This document shows, piece by piece, positions 14,205 through 21,284 of a stretch of 21,284 nucleotides of DNA (positions are counted from its first letter, which is position 1; every line of letters begins with the position of its first letter). The translations under genes were made by a program, and so were the position numbers. The stretch covers positions 1-21,284 of the forward strand of contig CAINDH010000013.1 of NCBI GenBank assembly GCA_903847285.1. Direction: 5' to 3'. The notes below the pieces were generated by a model, which saw only the letters and a program-made list of their open reading frames with translations, did no database searches and was not told the DNA's origin. This DNA is from an uncultured Verrucomicrobia subdivision 3 bacterium. GTDB lineage: Bacteria > Verrucomicrobiota > Verrucomicrobiae > Limisphaerales > UBA11358.

Positions 14205-16220
14205 TCAAAAATTTCTCCGCATTCGCACGAACGCAAAATCTCTCGCCCTCGTTTCAGCGGTGTAGATCTGGTTGTCATGCTCATAGCCAAGGTGCAACTC
14301 CAACTTGCCCAGCGTCCAGTTGAAATAAGTGCGAACAGCGAACATATCCTCGTCATAGCCGAGGCCTTCCTGCTTCTGGTAACCCGCTTCGAGATGCCAG
14401 TTGAAGTTCGCGGCGGGCTGCCAGTCATAGTGCGCCATGAAATTGAAATACGTGCCGGTCTGTGAGGAGTTCGTGGAGGTGCCGCTGCCGGCTGGGTAGA
14501 TGTTCCATTGCTGATTGAGGTCAATGCCCGCCGTGGAATGCAGCGTCACGGGAAAAGAATAGCCTTCGCTCAAGTTCAAGCTGCGATAGCTGTAAAGCGT
14601 GGAGCTGTGATCAGTGTAAGCCGCTTGGGCGCGCAAGTTGTGCCACTCGACATTCGCGCCGGCCTCAAACTCGTTCACGTCCTGCAAGACAAAATCAGCG
14701 GCGCTCGTCTGGTTGCGGACGAAATTGTAACGCGCATAAATCTCCGCGCGGTCATGCCAGAAACGCAGGCTGATGTGCGCGTCATCGGAGAGCACGGAAT
14801 AGCTGCCGGAGGGGTTAGAAGCCGCCGTGTAGGAAACGGTGACCGCATCGCCGGGCTGCACATTGTTCGGGCCGCCGGTGAAAAACTGGATCTGCCATGG
14901 ATCGCTAGAGGTGACGAGGGCGTATTCGCCTGGAGCCAGTTCAGTGTTATTTTTTTTCACGCTAGAGACGGAGATTTCACGCGGTGTTTTCAGTCGGATA
15001 ATCAGCGGGCCGGTTGTCGGCACCGTATAAGATTCATCCGCGATAAAAATCTGCGTGGCATCCGACTGTTGAAAATTGAAATCGTAGTTCAGGCTATTAC
15101 CGAGCGAGAGGCGTCCCCAACTGCCAAGCCGTTTGTTGTAGTCCTCGCTCTCGCCGATGCCGATGACTTGCGAATCAAATTTTGCGCCGTCAAAGGTGCT
15201 GTTCACCGCGCTGCCACGAAGGCTCACGCCGGAGGACAGGCTTTCGTAAAGCTGGTGTGATACGCCGACGGTGAGATAGTTATTAATGGATTCCGCCCCG
15301 TTGCCCTCATAGCGTGAAAAATTATAGTCGTAAAAACTCCTTAGTTGCGGCCGGTGTTCCACGCTGAACGCCAGGCCGGCGTTCAAATCCGAGGAAGCCG
15401 AAGTCGTGGACTCGATATCATGATAACGGATCGAGGTGCCAAGTGTGCTGTGCTTAAAATGCTCCGTATCCGTAAGCGTGACGAGGTGATAAGTGTTTTC
15501 GGTGGAATAGGCCGCCGCCTTATAGTTCGTGTCATAATTCAACTGATTGAATTGATACGAAAGGTCAGTGGCGTCGCGGTCTTGTCGCTCGTTGCGCGCG
15601 TGAAGTTGCACGCCGAGCTGGTCGTTGCGCGTGGATTGGGTGGCTCCCTCGGTATCTGAATCAGATTGCGTGAAGGCGATGGTGACCGGCACTGGACCAT
15701 CGCGATAACCGGTATTCACGCTCCAGGATTCACTGTCCACGGTGGCGGAATTGAAAAAGTCGTAGTGATAATCATCGTGCGAGCGCGTGTAGTTCACCGT
15801 GGTCGCGTAAGGTTTTTCGCGCAGCAACTGGCCGTTGAAGCTTCCGTTCAGAAGAACGGAGTCAGAGGCGCTGTTCAAACCAGTGCCGGAATATTGCTGC
15901 CAGTTGTAACCCGGCTCCGCGAGGATCTGAAAAGTGAGCAGAGCAGGATGGTAGAAAAAATAGTCCCAACCGATGCCGACTGCGGGCGCAAGGTAGATGC
16001 GTGTAGAATCAATCTCCCCACCGCCGGACTTGGGTGCGAAGGAATTCTGTTCCACCTCCGCATCCATCTTGATGTAGCGCAGCCGGGGCATGCTCATGTC
16101 CGGCACCATCATGTCATCGCGATAACTGGACTGCGCCGCCGCGCGCGATGCACCGACGGCGAGCACTAGCGCGATCAGCGCTCGCACTTCGCGGCGAAAT
16201 TTTTTGTCGCGGCGGGACAT
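14205..16220 (-). CDS. Outer-membrane beta-barrel, candidate conduit porin
   Basis: A 671-residue protein with a signal peptide (ALIALVLAVGASRAAAQSS, cleavage near residue 29). The sequence is rich in alternating aromatic and polar strands (YFFYHPALLTFQILAEPGYNW, LRAQAAYTDHSSTLYSY, FNFMAHYDWQPAANFNWHLE) and ends in Phe (FAFVRMRRNF), as outer-membrane barrels do. It has no heme motif. It sits between an 11-heme lipoprotein gene (3-base gap) and an NHL lipoprotein gene (no gap). Large barrels next to multihemes form porin-cytochrome conduits in Shewanella (MtrB) and Geobacter. No clear sequence similarity to MtrB is visible, so this is a structural and positional analogue. It could instead be an unrelated porin. 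Confidence 0.82.
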   Translation of the reverse strand: MSRRDKKFRREVRALIALVLAVGASRAAAQSSYRDDMMVPDMSMPRLRYIKMDAEVEQNSFAPKSGGGEIDSTRIYLAPAVGIGWDYFFYHPALLTFQILAEPGYNWQQYSGTGLNSASDSVLLNGSFNGQLLREKPYATTVNYTRSHDDYHYDFFNSATVDSESWSVNTGYRDGPVPVTIAFTQSDSDTEGATQSTRNDQLGVQLHARNERQDRDATDLSYQFNQLNYDTNYKAAAYSTENTYHLVTLTDTEHFKHSTLGTSIRYHDIESTTSASSDLNAGLAFSVEHRPQLRSFYDYNFSRYEGNGAESINNYLTVGVSHQLYESLSSGVSLRGSAVNSTFDGAKFDSQVIGIGESEDYNKRLGSWGRLSLGNSLNYDFNFQQSDATQIFIADESYTVPTTGPLIIRLKTPREISVSSVKKNNTELAPGEYALVTSSDPWQIQFFTGGPNNVQPGDAVTVSYTAASNPSGSYSVLSDDAHISLRFWHDRAEIYARYNFVRNQTSAADFVLQDVNEFEAGANVEWHNLRAQAAYTDHSSTLYSYRSLNLSEGYSFPVTLHSTAGIDLNQQWNIYPAGSGTSTNSSQTGTYFNFMAHYDWQPAANFNWHLEAGYQKQEGLGYDEDMFAVRTYFNWTLGKLELHLGYEHDNQIYTAETRARDFAFVRMRRNF

Positions 16221-16223
16221 GGT

Positions 16224-17231
16224 TTATTTTGGTTTGGCAGACGGTTTCAAAAGATTCTTGTCCGCGCCGACGTGCGGGTCATGGCAGGCCACGCAGGATT
16301 TTCCTTCCGCCCCGGCGTGGCCTTTGACGGCCTTCAGATCTTTGCCGTCATGGCAGTCGCCGCAGAGCGCGAGGATGTTTTTCACGAGCAACTTGCCTTC
16401 GGCGGATTGGTGCGCGTTATGGCAGGAGGCGCAATCGTCCACGACATCGTGCTTGAACTTGGCCTTCTCCAAAAAGTTGTCGTGGCAATCCCAGCAGAGC
16501 GCAGGCGAAGTTTTTTTCACGAGCTTCTTGTTGTTCGATGCGTGCGCGACGTGACAGGAAAGGCAGTCGCCGTCGCCGACCGGTTGATGCACCACTTTTT
16601 TCTTGGCGACATCGTCGTGGCAGTCGGCGCAGGTCTCTTTCAAGGATTTTTTCAGCAGCCCCTTGAAATTCGTCGCGTGCGGCGCGTGGCAGTCGAGGCA
16701 GTCGCCGGCTTCGACGGCCTGATGTTTAAACTTCATTTTCGCCAGAGGGTCGTCGTGGCAGGTCAGGCAAAGTTGGGTGCCGGTTTTGACCAGCAGCTTT
16801 TTGTTGAAGGATTGATGCGGGTCATGGCAGCTCTTGCAATCGCCGCTCTCCACCGGTTGATGTTTCACTTTTTGGCCGGCTAGAAAATCCTTGTGACAGT
16901 CGAAACATAAAGCCGGTATCGGCTTGGCCAACTGTTGCGAAAACGCCGACTGATGGCAGCGGGTGCATTGGTTGTCCTCGTAAGGTTTATGCAGCAGCAA
17001 TTCTGGCCGCTTCGGCCTCACTGGCCTGAGTGTGGCGGCAACCGCCACCGTGTTTGTCCCGGTTGAGATTGCAGGGGTGTTGGTCGTTACCGTGATTTCT
17101 GCCGGCACGCCGTCGAAGAAGAACATGAGCCATTTCCGCTTGGTCGCCGACGCGCAGCCGGCGGTGGACAGAGCGACGACGATGACTGCCAGCAGCAGCC
17201 ACGGAAACAGCCGTTGAAATTTCATGCGCAA
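16224..17231 (-). CDS. Undecaheme lipoprotein cytochrome c with tandem 2-heme repeats
   Basis: A 335-residue protein with a lipoprotein signal (VVALSTAGC, Cys26), then a KWLMFFFDGVP segment at 33-43 and a variable Thr/Pro-rich linker to about residue 80. Eleven CXXCH motifs follow, starting at Cys 89, 109, 132, 155, 178, 201, 223, 246, 267, 290 and 313. The spacing is very regular: alternate motifs repeat every 44-46 residues, with KFKHxxVExGDCxxCHxxH and LCxDCHDD landmarks, so the protein is a chain of two-heme modules of the doubled-CXXCH family. It is predicted to be lipid-anchored. Its stop is three bases before the barrel start, so it is the likely cytochrome partner of the barrel. Which side of the outer membrane it faces is not clear from sequence. 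Confidence 0.9.
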   Translation of the reverse strand: MRMKFQRLFPWLLLAVIVVALSTAGCASATKRKWLMFFFDGVPAEITVTTNTPAISTGTNTVAVAATLRPVRPKRPELLLHKPYEDNQCTRCHQSAFSQQLAKPIPALCFDCHKDFLAGQKVKHQPVESGDCKSCHDPHQSFNKKLLVKTGTQLCLTCHDDPLAKMKFKHQAVEAGDCLDCHAPHATNFKGLLKKSLKETCADCHDDVAKKKVVHQPVGDGDCLSCHVAHASNNKKLVKKTSPALCWDCHDNFLEKAKFKHDVVDDCASCHNAHQSAEGKLLVKNILALCGDCHDGKDLKAVKGHAGAEGKSCVACHDPHVGADKNLLKPSAKPK

Positions 17232-17269
17232 TGTTTTTCATCCCCGCCCCGGCAATCCACGGTGACGGT

Positions 17270-18337
17270 TTATTTTTTCTGCCCGAAGGCATAGACCGTT
17301 AGCTTGTGCGGGCCAGTCTGGTTGATGACGGCCACGAGGTATTCCGCCTTGAAATTGGGGGAAATGTAATCACGGAACGCACCGACGTTTTCATAATCGA
17401 CCATTACTTTGGCGGGCAGACTTTGCGTAGCCTTGGTTGCGGTAGGATCGGCGAACCATGAAAGCAGCCGCCCTTCCCCGTTAAAGATTTGGGTGACTTG
17501 CGACATGGCGTCCACGGCATAAAGCCGGTCTTCGCGATCTACCGCCACGCCTTTCACGCGGGCAAACTGGCTGGGGCCATCGCCGAATTCACCAACAGTT
17601 CGGAGGTGTTTTCCATCTGCGTCAAAGACCTGCACATGAAACCCGCCGGTATCACCGACATACAGACGACCCTCTTTGTCGAGAGCGAGGTTCGTGGGCG
17701 TCATCAATTCCACTTTCGCGTTGGTCGCCTGTTCGTTGCGGGGAATGTTGAACAGCGGCTCCCGAGATTTTTTGTCGTAGACACGGACGCAATGTTTTTG
17801 CAGATCGGCGATATAGATTTTGTCCTGGCTCACCGCCACGTCGCGCGGTTTCAACTCGTTCAGCTTTCCAATGGCGGCGACGTAGTTTTCGTCCTTGTCG
17901 AAAATCACCACCTGATCACGTTGCGAATCGGCGACGTAGGCAGTGCCATCCGTGTCCACGGTCATGTTCAGCGGCAGTTTGAGTGCGCCTTCGCCGTCGG
18001 CGTGAAAGAGCCGCATCTTACGCGTCTGCAAGTCCAGCACGAGGATCATGCCGAAGTCCGTATCGCAGATGTAGTAATTGTGTCCATGCACCGCGATACC
18101 GTAAGGTTTGGATAATTCACGACGTAACGGCCGTGTGCCGGTGAGGTAATTCAAAAACGTCTTGTCCTCGCTGCCGGCGAACTCCAACTCAGATTGGAAA
18201 CCGCAAAGGTATTGCAAGCGAGGTTCATCCGGCGCCTGCGGAAAAAAGTAATAGGTTTGCTTGCCGGTGTTCTTGGATGTGGCGCAGCCGGTCAGGAGCA
18301 ACAGCGCAGCGGCGGCGGCGGAAAGAAGGTTTTTCAT
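17270..18337 (-). CDS. NHL-repeat beta-propeller lipoprotein, first of conduit block
   Basis: A 355-residue protein with a lipoprotein signal (ALLLLTGC, Cys18) and a short linker carrying APDEPRLQYLCGFQSELEF, then NHL/propeller repeats, for example SKPYGIAVHGHNYYICDTDF, LPLNMTVDTDGTAYVADSQR, TPTNLALDKEGRLYVGDTGG and RVKGVAVDREDRLYAVDAMS. It is a paralogue of the lipoprotein at 13185-14204: both have a PDEPR segment soon after the lipid anchor and the same blade landmarks. It leads the minus-strand conduit block, 38 bases before the 11-heme lipoprotein. No Shine-Dalgarno sequence is visible. The function is not established; a scaffold for cytochromes is inference. Confidence 0.88.
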   Translation of the reverse strand: MKNLLSAAAAALLLLTGCATSKNTGKQTYYFFPQAPDEPRLQYLCGFQSELEFAGSEDKTFLNYLTGTRPLRRELSKPYGIAVHGHNYYICDTDFGMILVLDLQTRKMRLFHADGEGALKLPLNMTVDTDGTAYVADSQRDQVVIFDKDENYVAAIGKLNELKPRDVAVSQDKIYIADLQKHCVRVYDKKSREPLFNIPRNEQATNAKVELMTPTNLALDKEGRLYVGDTGGFHVQVFDADGKHLRTVGEFGDGPSQFARVKGVAVDREDRLYAVDAMSQVTQIFNGEGRLLSWFADPTATKATQSLPAKVMVDYENVGAFRDYISPNFKAEYLVAVINQTGPHKLTVYAFGQKK

Positions 18338-18479
18338 AGGCTTGGTTTTAGCGGTTATTTACGCGTTCATCGCGTTGTATGTGCCCATACCTTCCGTTTA
18401 TCCGGCGCCGCCAACTACACCGATTTTGTTCTAGTGTTTGCATTTTTTAGCCAGTCAACGGTCACAAATCCTCAAAAAG

Positions 18480-18506
18480 CGAGGCTCCGGGGTTACCGGA
18501 GCCTCG
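18480..18506 (-). terminator. Rho-independent terminator after tetraheme cytochrome
   Basis: An 11-bp perfect stem: CGAGGCTCCGG pairs with CCGGAGCCTCG around a 5-base loop. On the minus strand it is followed at once by CTTTTTG. It starts 24 bases beyond the stop of the tetraheme gene (18531), separating that gene from the conduit block that begins at 18337. Confidence 0.85.
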
Positions 18507-18530
18507 TGATCTAACAGTGAATTCTGAACA

Positions 18531-19244
18531 TCACTTGTTGTGGCAGGTCAGGCAGAGCGCGCCGCCTTCGAGATCCACAATCAAGTCATGGCTAACCGTT
18601 GCGGAAGCACCGATGGTTTGATGGATGTCGTGGCAGGAGGCACATTCCACGTTCTTCGCGGTGCCTTTTAGCATTTTCGGCATGACGGTGCCGGAAACGG
18701 GTTTCAACTCCGAGTCAACCGCCAGTGCCGCCGTGTAACTGACACCAATCGGGTGCATCTTCGTCAGGTCGGTGCCACCGATGGCTTCAATTGCGAACGA
18801 AGGCGCAAAGACAGCCTGACCAGTCAAGCTGTTCGTAGCTGTGCCGGTGTAGCCAGCAGTCTGATTGATCGCCACAGAACCGTCATGGCAGCTCAAGCAG
18901 GCGACGGATGAACCCAGCGAAACCGAAAGGCCGAGCGCATTGAATGTCGCGCTGCCAGCTTGATCGTAGGTCTGATAGGTGTTGGCCGACAGCTTGTGAT
19001 TCCACAAGGGAGCCTTGGCTGTGGCATACGCCTGTGATTTGTGCGGGATGTGGCACACTTGGCAGGGATTGTTGTAGTAGTTGGTTTCCCCGCCCCATTT
19101 GAAGCGAGCCAATCCGTTGGTCACGGACGCGAATTCACCCGAAGGGCTGAAATCGTGCGTCGAACCAACGATGCCGGCCTTGCTGATTGATGGCATCAAG
19201 GCCATCGTCGCCCCCAAGGCAAGGAGCATGGTTATTTTTTTCAT
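18531..19244 (-). CDS. Tetraheme periplasmic cytochrome c, doubled-CXXCH type
   Basis: The ATG at 19244 was chosen (237 residues) because it starts a clean signal peptide (MKKITMLLALGATMALMPSI, cleavage after SKA). A longer reading to 19373 adds 43 residues that lie over a hairpin and look non-coding. Four heme motifs are present: CQVCH, CLSCH, CASCH and CLTCH, the last five residues from the C-terminus. The order STHDF, CxxCHIPHK, PLWNH, CLSCHDGSVA, HPIGVSY, CASCHDIHQ, ALCLTCH matches the first four hemes of the dodecaheme protein at 11443-13188. It is probably a soluble periplasmic carrier. It has its own terminator downstream and lies 141 bases after hemA on the same strand. Confidence 0.9.
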   Translation of the reverse strand: MKKITMLLALGATMALMPSISKAGIVGSTHDFSPSGEFASVTNGLARFKWGGETNYYNNPCQVCHIPHKSQAYATAKAPLWNHKLSANTYQTYDQAGSATFNALGLSVSLGSSVACLSCHDGSVAINQTAGYTGTATNSLTGQAVFAPSFAIEAIGGTDLTKMHPIGVSYTAALAVDSELKPVSGTVMPKMLKGTAKNVECASCHDIHQTIGASATVSHDLIVDLEGGALCLTCHNK

Positions 19245-19281
19245 AGTTTTATTTTGCACGTGCTTTGTTTCTGTTTGGTTA

Positions 19282-19313
19282 AACAGCCCCGCGTCTCCGG
19301 ACGCCGGACTGTT
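19282..19313 (-). terminator. Hairpin between hemA and tetraheme cytochrome gene
   Basis: A 14-bp stem with two mismatches (AACAGTCCGGCGTC with GACGCGGGGCTGTT on the minus strand, loop CGGA) is followed by TTTAACC. It lies 72 bases after the hemA stop and 37 bases before the tetraheme ATG. It may terminate hemA transcription or be a regulatory leader of the cytochrome mRNA. The T-run is short, so the terminator call is uncertain. Confidence 0.45.
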
Positions 19314-19385
19314 CCAGCGAAAAACCAGACACCGAATTCCGTTCTGATCCTTCGTTGAAATGTTTTTGTTCATACAAATTTTTTC

Positions 19386-20462
19386 TCATGCCGTTGCGCG
19401 GGCAAACGCCCAGCCGGGTGAAACTTCGCCGGCGGCAGGCTGTTTATTTCCGAACGGCGAATCGAAACGTTTCATCAATTCCGCCGTGCGCTGATCAATG
19501 ATGGCGTTACAAAATGAAAGTTCCTGCTCACGGTTCTTGGTGTTCTCGCGGACGACCGCTTCGAGGTCGTCAATGTCGTAAAGGAAAACGTTTGGAAGCG
19601 TTGCCACTGCCGGATCGATGTCGCGCGGCACGGCGATATCTACGAGCACCAGCGGACGGTTCCGGCGCGCCGGCAAAATTTTCTCCACATCCTCGCGCTT
19701 GAGGACGATGTCCTGACTGCCCGTCGAGCTGACGAGGATATCCGCCTCGATCATCGCCGCCTGCGAATCTTCCAATCGCACTGCGCGTCCGCCAAATTCA
19801 GCCGCGAGTTTTTCCGCGCGTTCAACCGAGCGGTTGGCGACCAGCACCGTCTTCGCTCCGCGCTTAGCAAGGTGTTTCACACAGGCCTCACCCATTTTGC
19901 CCGCGCCCAAAATCATCACGGTCTTATCACCCAGATCGCGGTCAAAAACTTTTTCCGTCAGCTCCACCGCCACACTCCCGACCGAAGTTGCGCCGCGCCC
20001 GATAGCTGTGTCTGCGCGAATTTTTTTTGCGACCTGCAGCGCCGTCTGGAACAGCCGGTTCATTTTCTTGCCGGTCAGCCCGGCGTCTTTTGCGGCCTGG
20101 TAGGCGTTTTTGACCTGGCCGGTAATCTCTGTTTCGCCCAGCACCATGGAATCCAGTCCGCTGGCCACGGAGAATAGATGCTTGGCCGCACCTGCACCTT
20201 CCTTGACGTAGAGGTGCGGGGTAAAATCCAAGTCGCTGTTGGTGAGCTCCTGGAAAAGTTGTTGCACGCGACCGTGGATCCAAGGCGACACGCCGTAAAT
20301 CTCCACGCGGTTACAGGTCGAGAGCAGCACCACTTCATCCAGCCCGCCGCGCAGCTTAAGGCGGCATCCGCAGCATTGTAGCCGTGGGCGTGATACGGCG
20401 AGCTTCTCACGCACCTCTACGGGTGTGGTCTTGTAACTCAATCCTGCGACGAATATTTTCAT
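19386..20462 (-). CDS. hemA: Glutamyl-tRNA reductase, short C-terminus
   Basis: The start is taken at the ATG at 20462 (358 residues), which gives the normal MKIFVAGLSYKTTPVEVREK N-terminus; nine more codons are open upstream. The catalytic Cys50 lies in LSTCNRVEIYG. SGLDSMVLGETEITGQVK at 101-118 is a family signature. The NADPH fold has GAGKMG at 186-191, and STGSQDIVL and VDIAVPRDIDP follow. It reduces glutamyl-tRNA to glutamate-1-semialdehyde, the first step of C5 heme synthesis. The family is usually about 410-430 residues; here the C-terminal dimerisation helix region is largely missing after ELMKRF at 329-333. An unusual Cys-rich patch (RLQCCGCRLKLR, 27-38) replaces the usual helix before LSTCNR. 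Local placement links heme supply to the cytochromes. Confidence 0.95.
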   Translation of the reverse strand: MKIFVAGLSYKTTPVEVREKLAVSRPRLQCCGCRLKLRGGLDEVVLLSTCNRVEIYGVSPWIHGRVQQLFQELTNSDLDFTPHLYVKEGAGAAKHLFSVASGLDSMVLGETEITGQVKNAYQAAKDAGLTGKKMNRLFQTALQVAKKIRADTAIGRGATSVGSVAVELTEKVFDRDLGDKTVMILGAGKMGEACVKHLAKRGAKTVLVANRSVERAEKLAAEFGGRAVRLEDSQAAMIEADILVSSTGSQDIVLKREDVEKILPARRNRPLVLVDIAVPRDIDPAVATLPNVFLYDIDDLEAVVRENTKNREQELSFCNAIIDQRTAELMKRFDSPFGNKQPAAGEVSPGWAFARATA

Positions 20463-21152
20463 TTTAGTTTCTTGTTCGACCATCTGCAAAAAATCTACAG
20501 GCGCACAAAATACAAGCTCACCATTCTTTGTGCTTTGTTACGCAGCTTTTGCTTTAATTAGCATTTCTTAACCGCTTCTCTTGCCGCATCAGTTACGCTT
20601 TTGTTTGGCGACAAGCCTTTCCCGGAGAGTTTTGTCATGAAAAATTTACCCCGCGGCGTCTCGCTGTTGTAGTAGTCAATGCGCTAGCTGTCGCAGTCGT
20701 TGCCGGAGTGCTTGTTTATTGGTGGGTGTAGCAGTCCAAGCAGTCGATCTTACGGATATCCATCTTGGCAATGTCGGAGCGGCCGCTGCAGTTCTCGAAG
20801 AAATCCAGCGCAAAGCAAATCCTGTTCAGAGGATGACAAAATCGGGTTAGAGAAGCCTACTCCATCGCCTAAAGTTTGGTCAGTAAGGTGAAAATGAGTC
20901 CTACAATTCCGTGCAAGATGCGACTGAATGAACTTCCGTCGAAAACTTGCGCCCCTACCCACTGCATTGAGATCGGCGGCGAAGTGGTGCCACGGTTTTA
21001 CTCGTTCAGCGTCCGTGTCGGGCGCATATTGAAATTATCAAATCCGTCGATTCTGGCGAGTGCATGGAGCGCGGATGAATCATCATATATCCTTAAAAAA
21101 TGTGCGGCTGTGTTCCGGCGTGACTGGGGTATGCTGTGCTGACTTGAATCTG
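20463..21152. other. hemA-hemE divergent intergenic region
   Basis: About 690 bases between divergent hemA and hemE. It holds the broken small gene at 20637-20850. The remaining parts (20463-20620 and 20851-21152) show no recognisable gene, tRNA or clear promoter. An ORF at 20876-21142 looks like chance reading. Promoters for both heme genes should be here. Confidence 0.4.
20637..20850 (+). pseudogene. Broken gene for a small single-TM protein
   Basis: A Shine-Dalgarno-like GGAGAG (20624-20629) sits 7 bases before ATGAAAAA at 20637. That frame stops after 11 codons. If the A5 run were A6, the product would read MKKFTPRRLAVVVVNALAVA then VVAGVLVYWW, a good membrane anchor. A second stop follows at 20729, but one extra base at GGTGGG (20721-20726) leads into GVAVQAVDLTDIHLGNVGAA and on to EEIQRKANPVQRMTKSG, stopping at 20850. 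The repaired product would be about 71 residues with one TM near 8-30. Both lesions are single-base losses in short runs, so they may be real decay or sequencing errors. No family is recognised. Confidence 0.5.
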
Positions 21153-21284
21153 ATGAATGCTGAATCGAACCTGCCGCCGTCCACCCTGACCGCGCGCGCG
21201 CGCATTACCCGGGCCGCGCGTTGCCAACTGGTGGATCGCCCGCCGGTGTGGCTGATGCGGCAGGCGGGCCGCGCCTTGCCGGAG
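21153..21284 (+). CDS. hemE: Uroporphyrinogen decarboxylase, 5' fragment
   Basis: The first 44 codons are in the window and continue past its end. After a variable 13-residue leader (MNAESNLPPSTLT) comes ARITRAARCQLVDRPPVWLM and then RQAGRALPE. The RPPVWLMRQAGR segment is the N-terminal signature of HemE, with the Arg residues that bind substrate propionates. The enzyme removes four carboxyl groups from uroporphyrinogen III to give coproporphyrinogen III in the cytoplasm. It lies divergently from hemA. No Shine-Dalgarno sequence is visible before the ATG at 21153, so the exact start is less sure than the identity. Confidence 0.92.
   Translation, partial: MNAESNLPPSTLTARARITRAARCQLVDRPPVWLMRQAGRALPE

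Noticed and set aside
18429..18458. Minus-strand TTGACT with CTAGAA 18 bases later as promoter of the conduit block
   Set aside because: The -35 is good and the place is right, but the -10 is poor and the spacing long, so it was not listed as a feature.
20876..21142. ORF of 88 codons before hemE
   Set aside because: There is no Shine-Dalgarno sequence, no recognisable domain or signal, and its composition is unlike the neighbouring genes.

Overview
The window is a dense electron-transfer and heme island. It encodes six c-type cytochromes with 46 apparent heme attachment sites (44 CXXCH and two CX3CH), a cytochrome c maturation pair, and the ends of heme biosynthesis (hemA complete, hemE as a 5' fragment). 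The organism is a Gram-negative bacterium: there are lipoproteins, an outer-membrane beta-barrel and periplasmic multihemes. Few genes have a Shine-Dalgarno sequence. Together with the gene styles (SHOCT lipoprotein, ResB/CcsA pair, doubled-CXXCH proteins, NHL lipoproteins, an NrfJ-like OB-fold protein) this suggests a Verrucomicrobiota-like, probably soil or sediment, bacterium. That placement is inference, not proof.

Layout. Bases 296-8943 form a plus-strand block: a small monoheme cytochrome c, a three-TM heptaheme NapC/NirT-type protein resembling Geobacter ImcH, an 11-heme protein fused to a membrane cytochrome b (the CbcL architecture), a lipoprotein with an internally duplicated domain, then overlapping resB and ccsA. 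Bases 10361-18337 form a tightly packed minus-strand block, read right to left: NHL lipoprotein, 11-heme lipoprotein, large outer-membrane beta-barrel, second NHL lipoprotein, 12-heme periplasmic cytochrome, OB-fold protein, small unknown ORF. This resembles a porin-cytochrome conduit. Further right on the minus strand are a tetraheme cytochrome (18531-19244) and hemA (19386-20462). The start of hemE lies on the plus strand at 21153.

The two blocks converge on an accessory gap (8944-10360). It holds a small membrane-protein gene bounded by 14-bp direct and 10-bp inverted repeats, apparently inserted in the ccsA terminator, then two families of 21-bp tandem repeats and a small SHOCT lipoprotein gene. 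Between hemA and hemE lies a small membrane-protein gene broken by two apparent one-base losses.

Inferred working model: ImcH-like and CbcL-like proteins exchange electrons with the quinone pool in the inner membrane, small and multiheme periplasmic cytochromes carry them across the periplasm, and the barrel with its multihemes carries them across the outer membrane (outward to minerals or other acceptors, or inward from a donor). ResB/CcsA attach the hemes and HemA/HemE help supply them. Function and direction are not proven by sequence alone.
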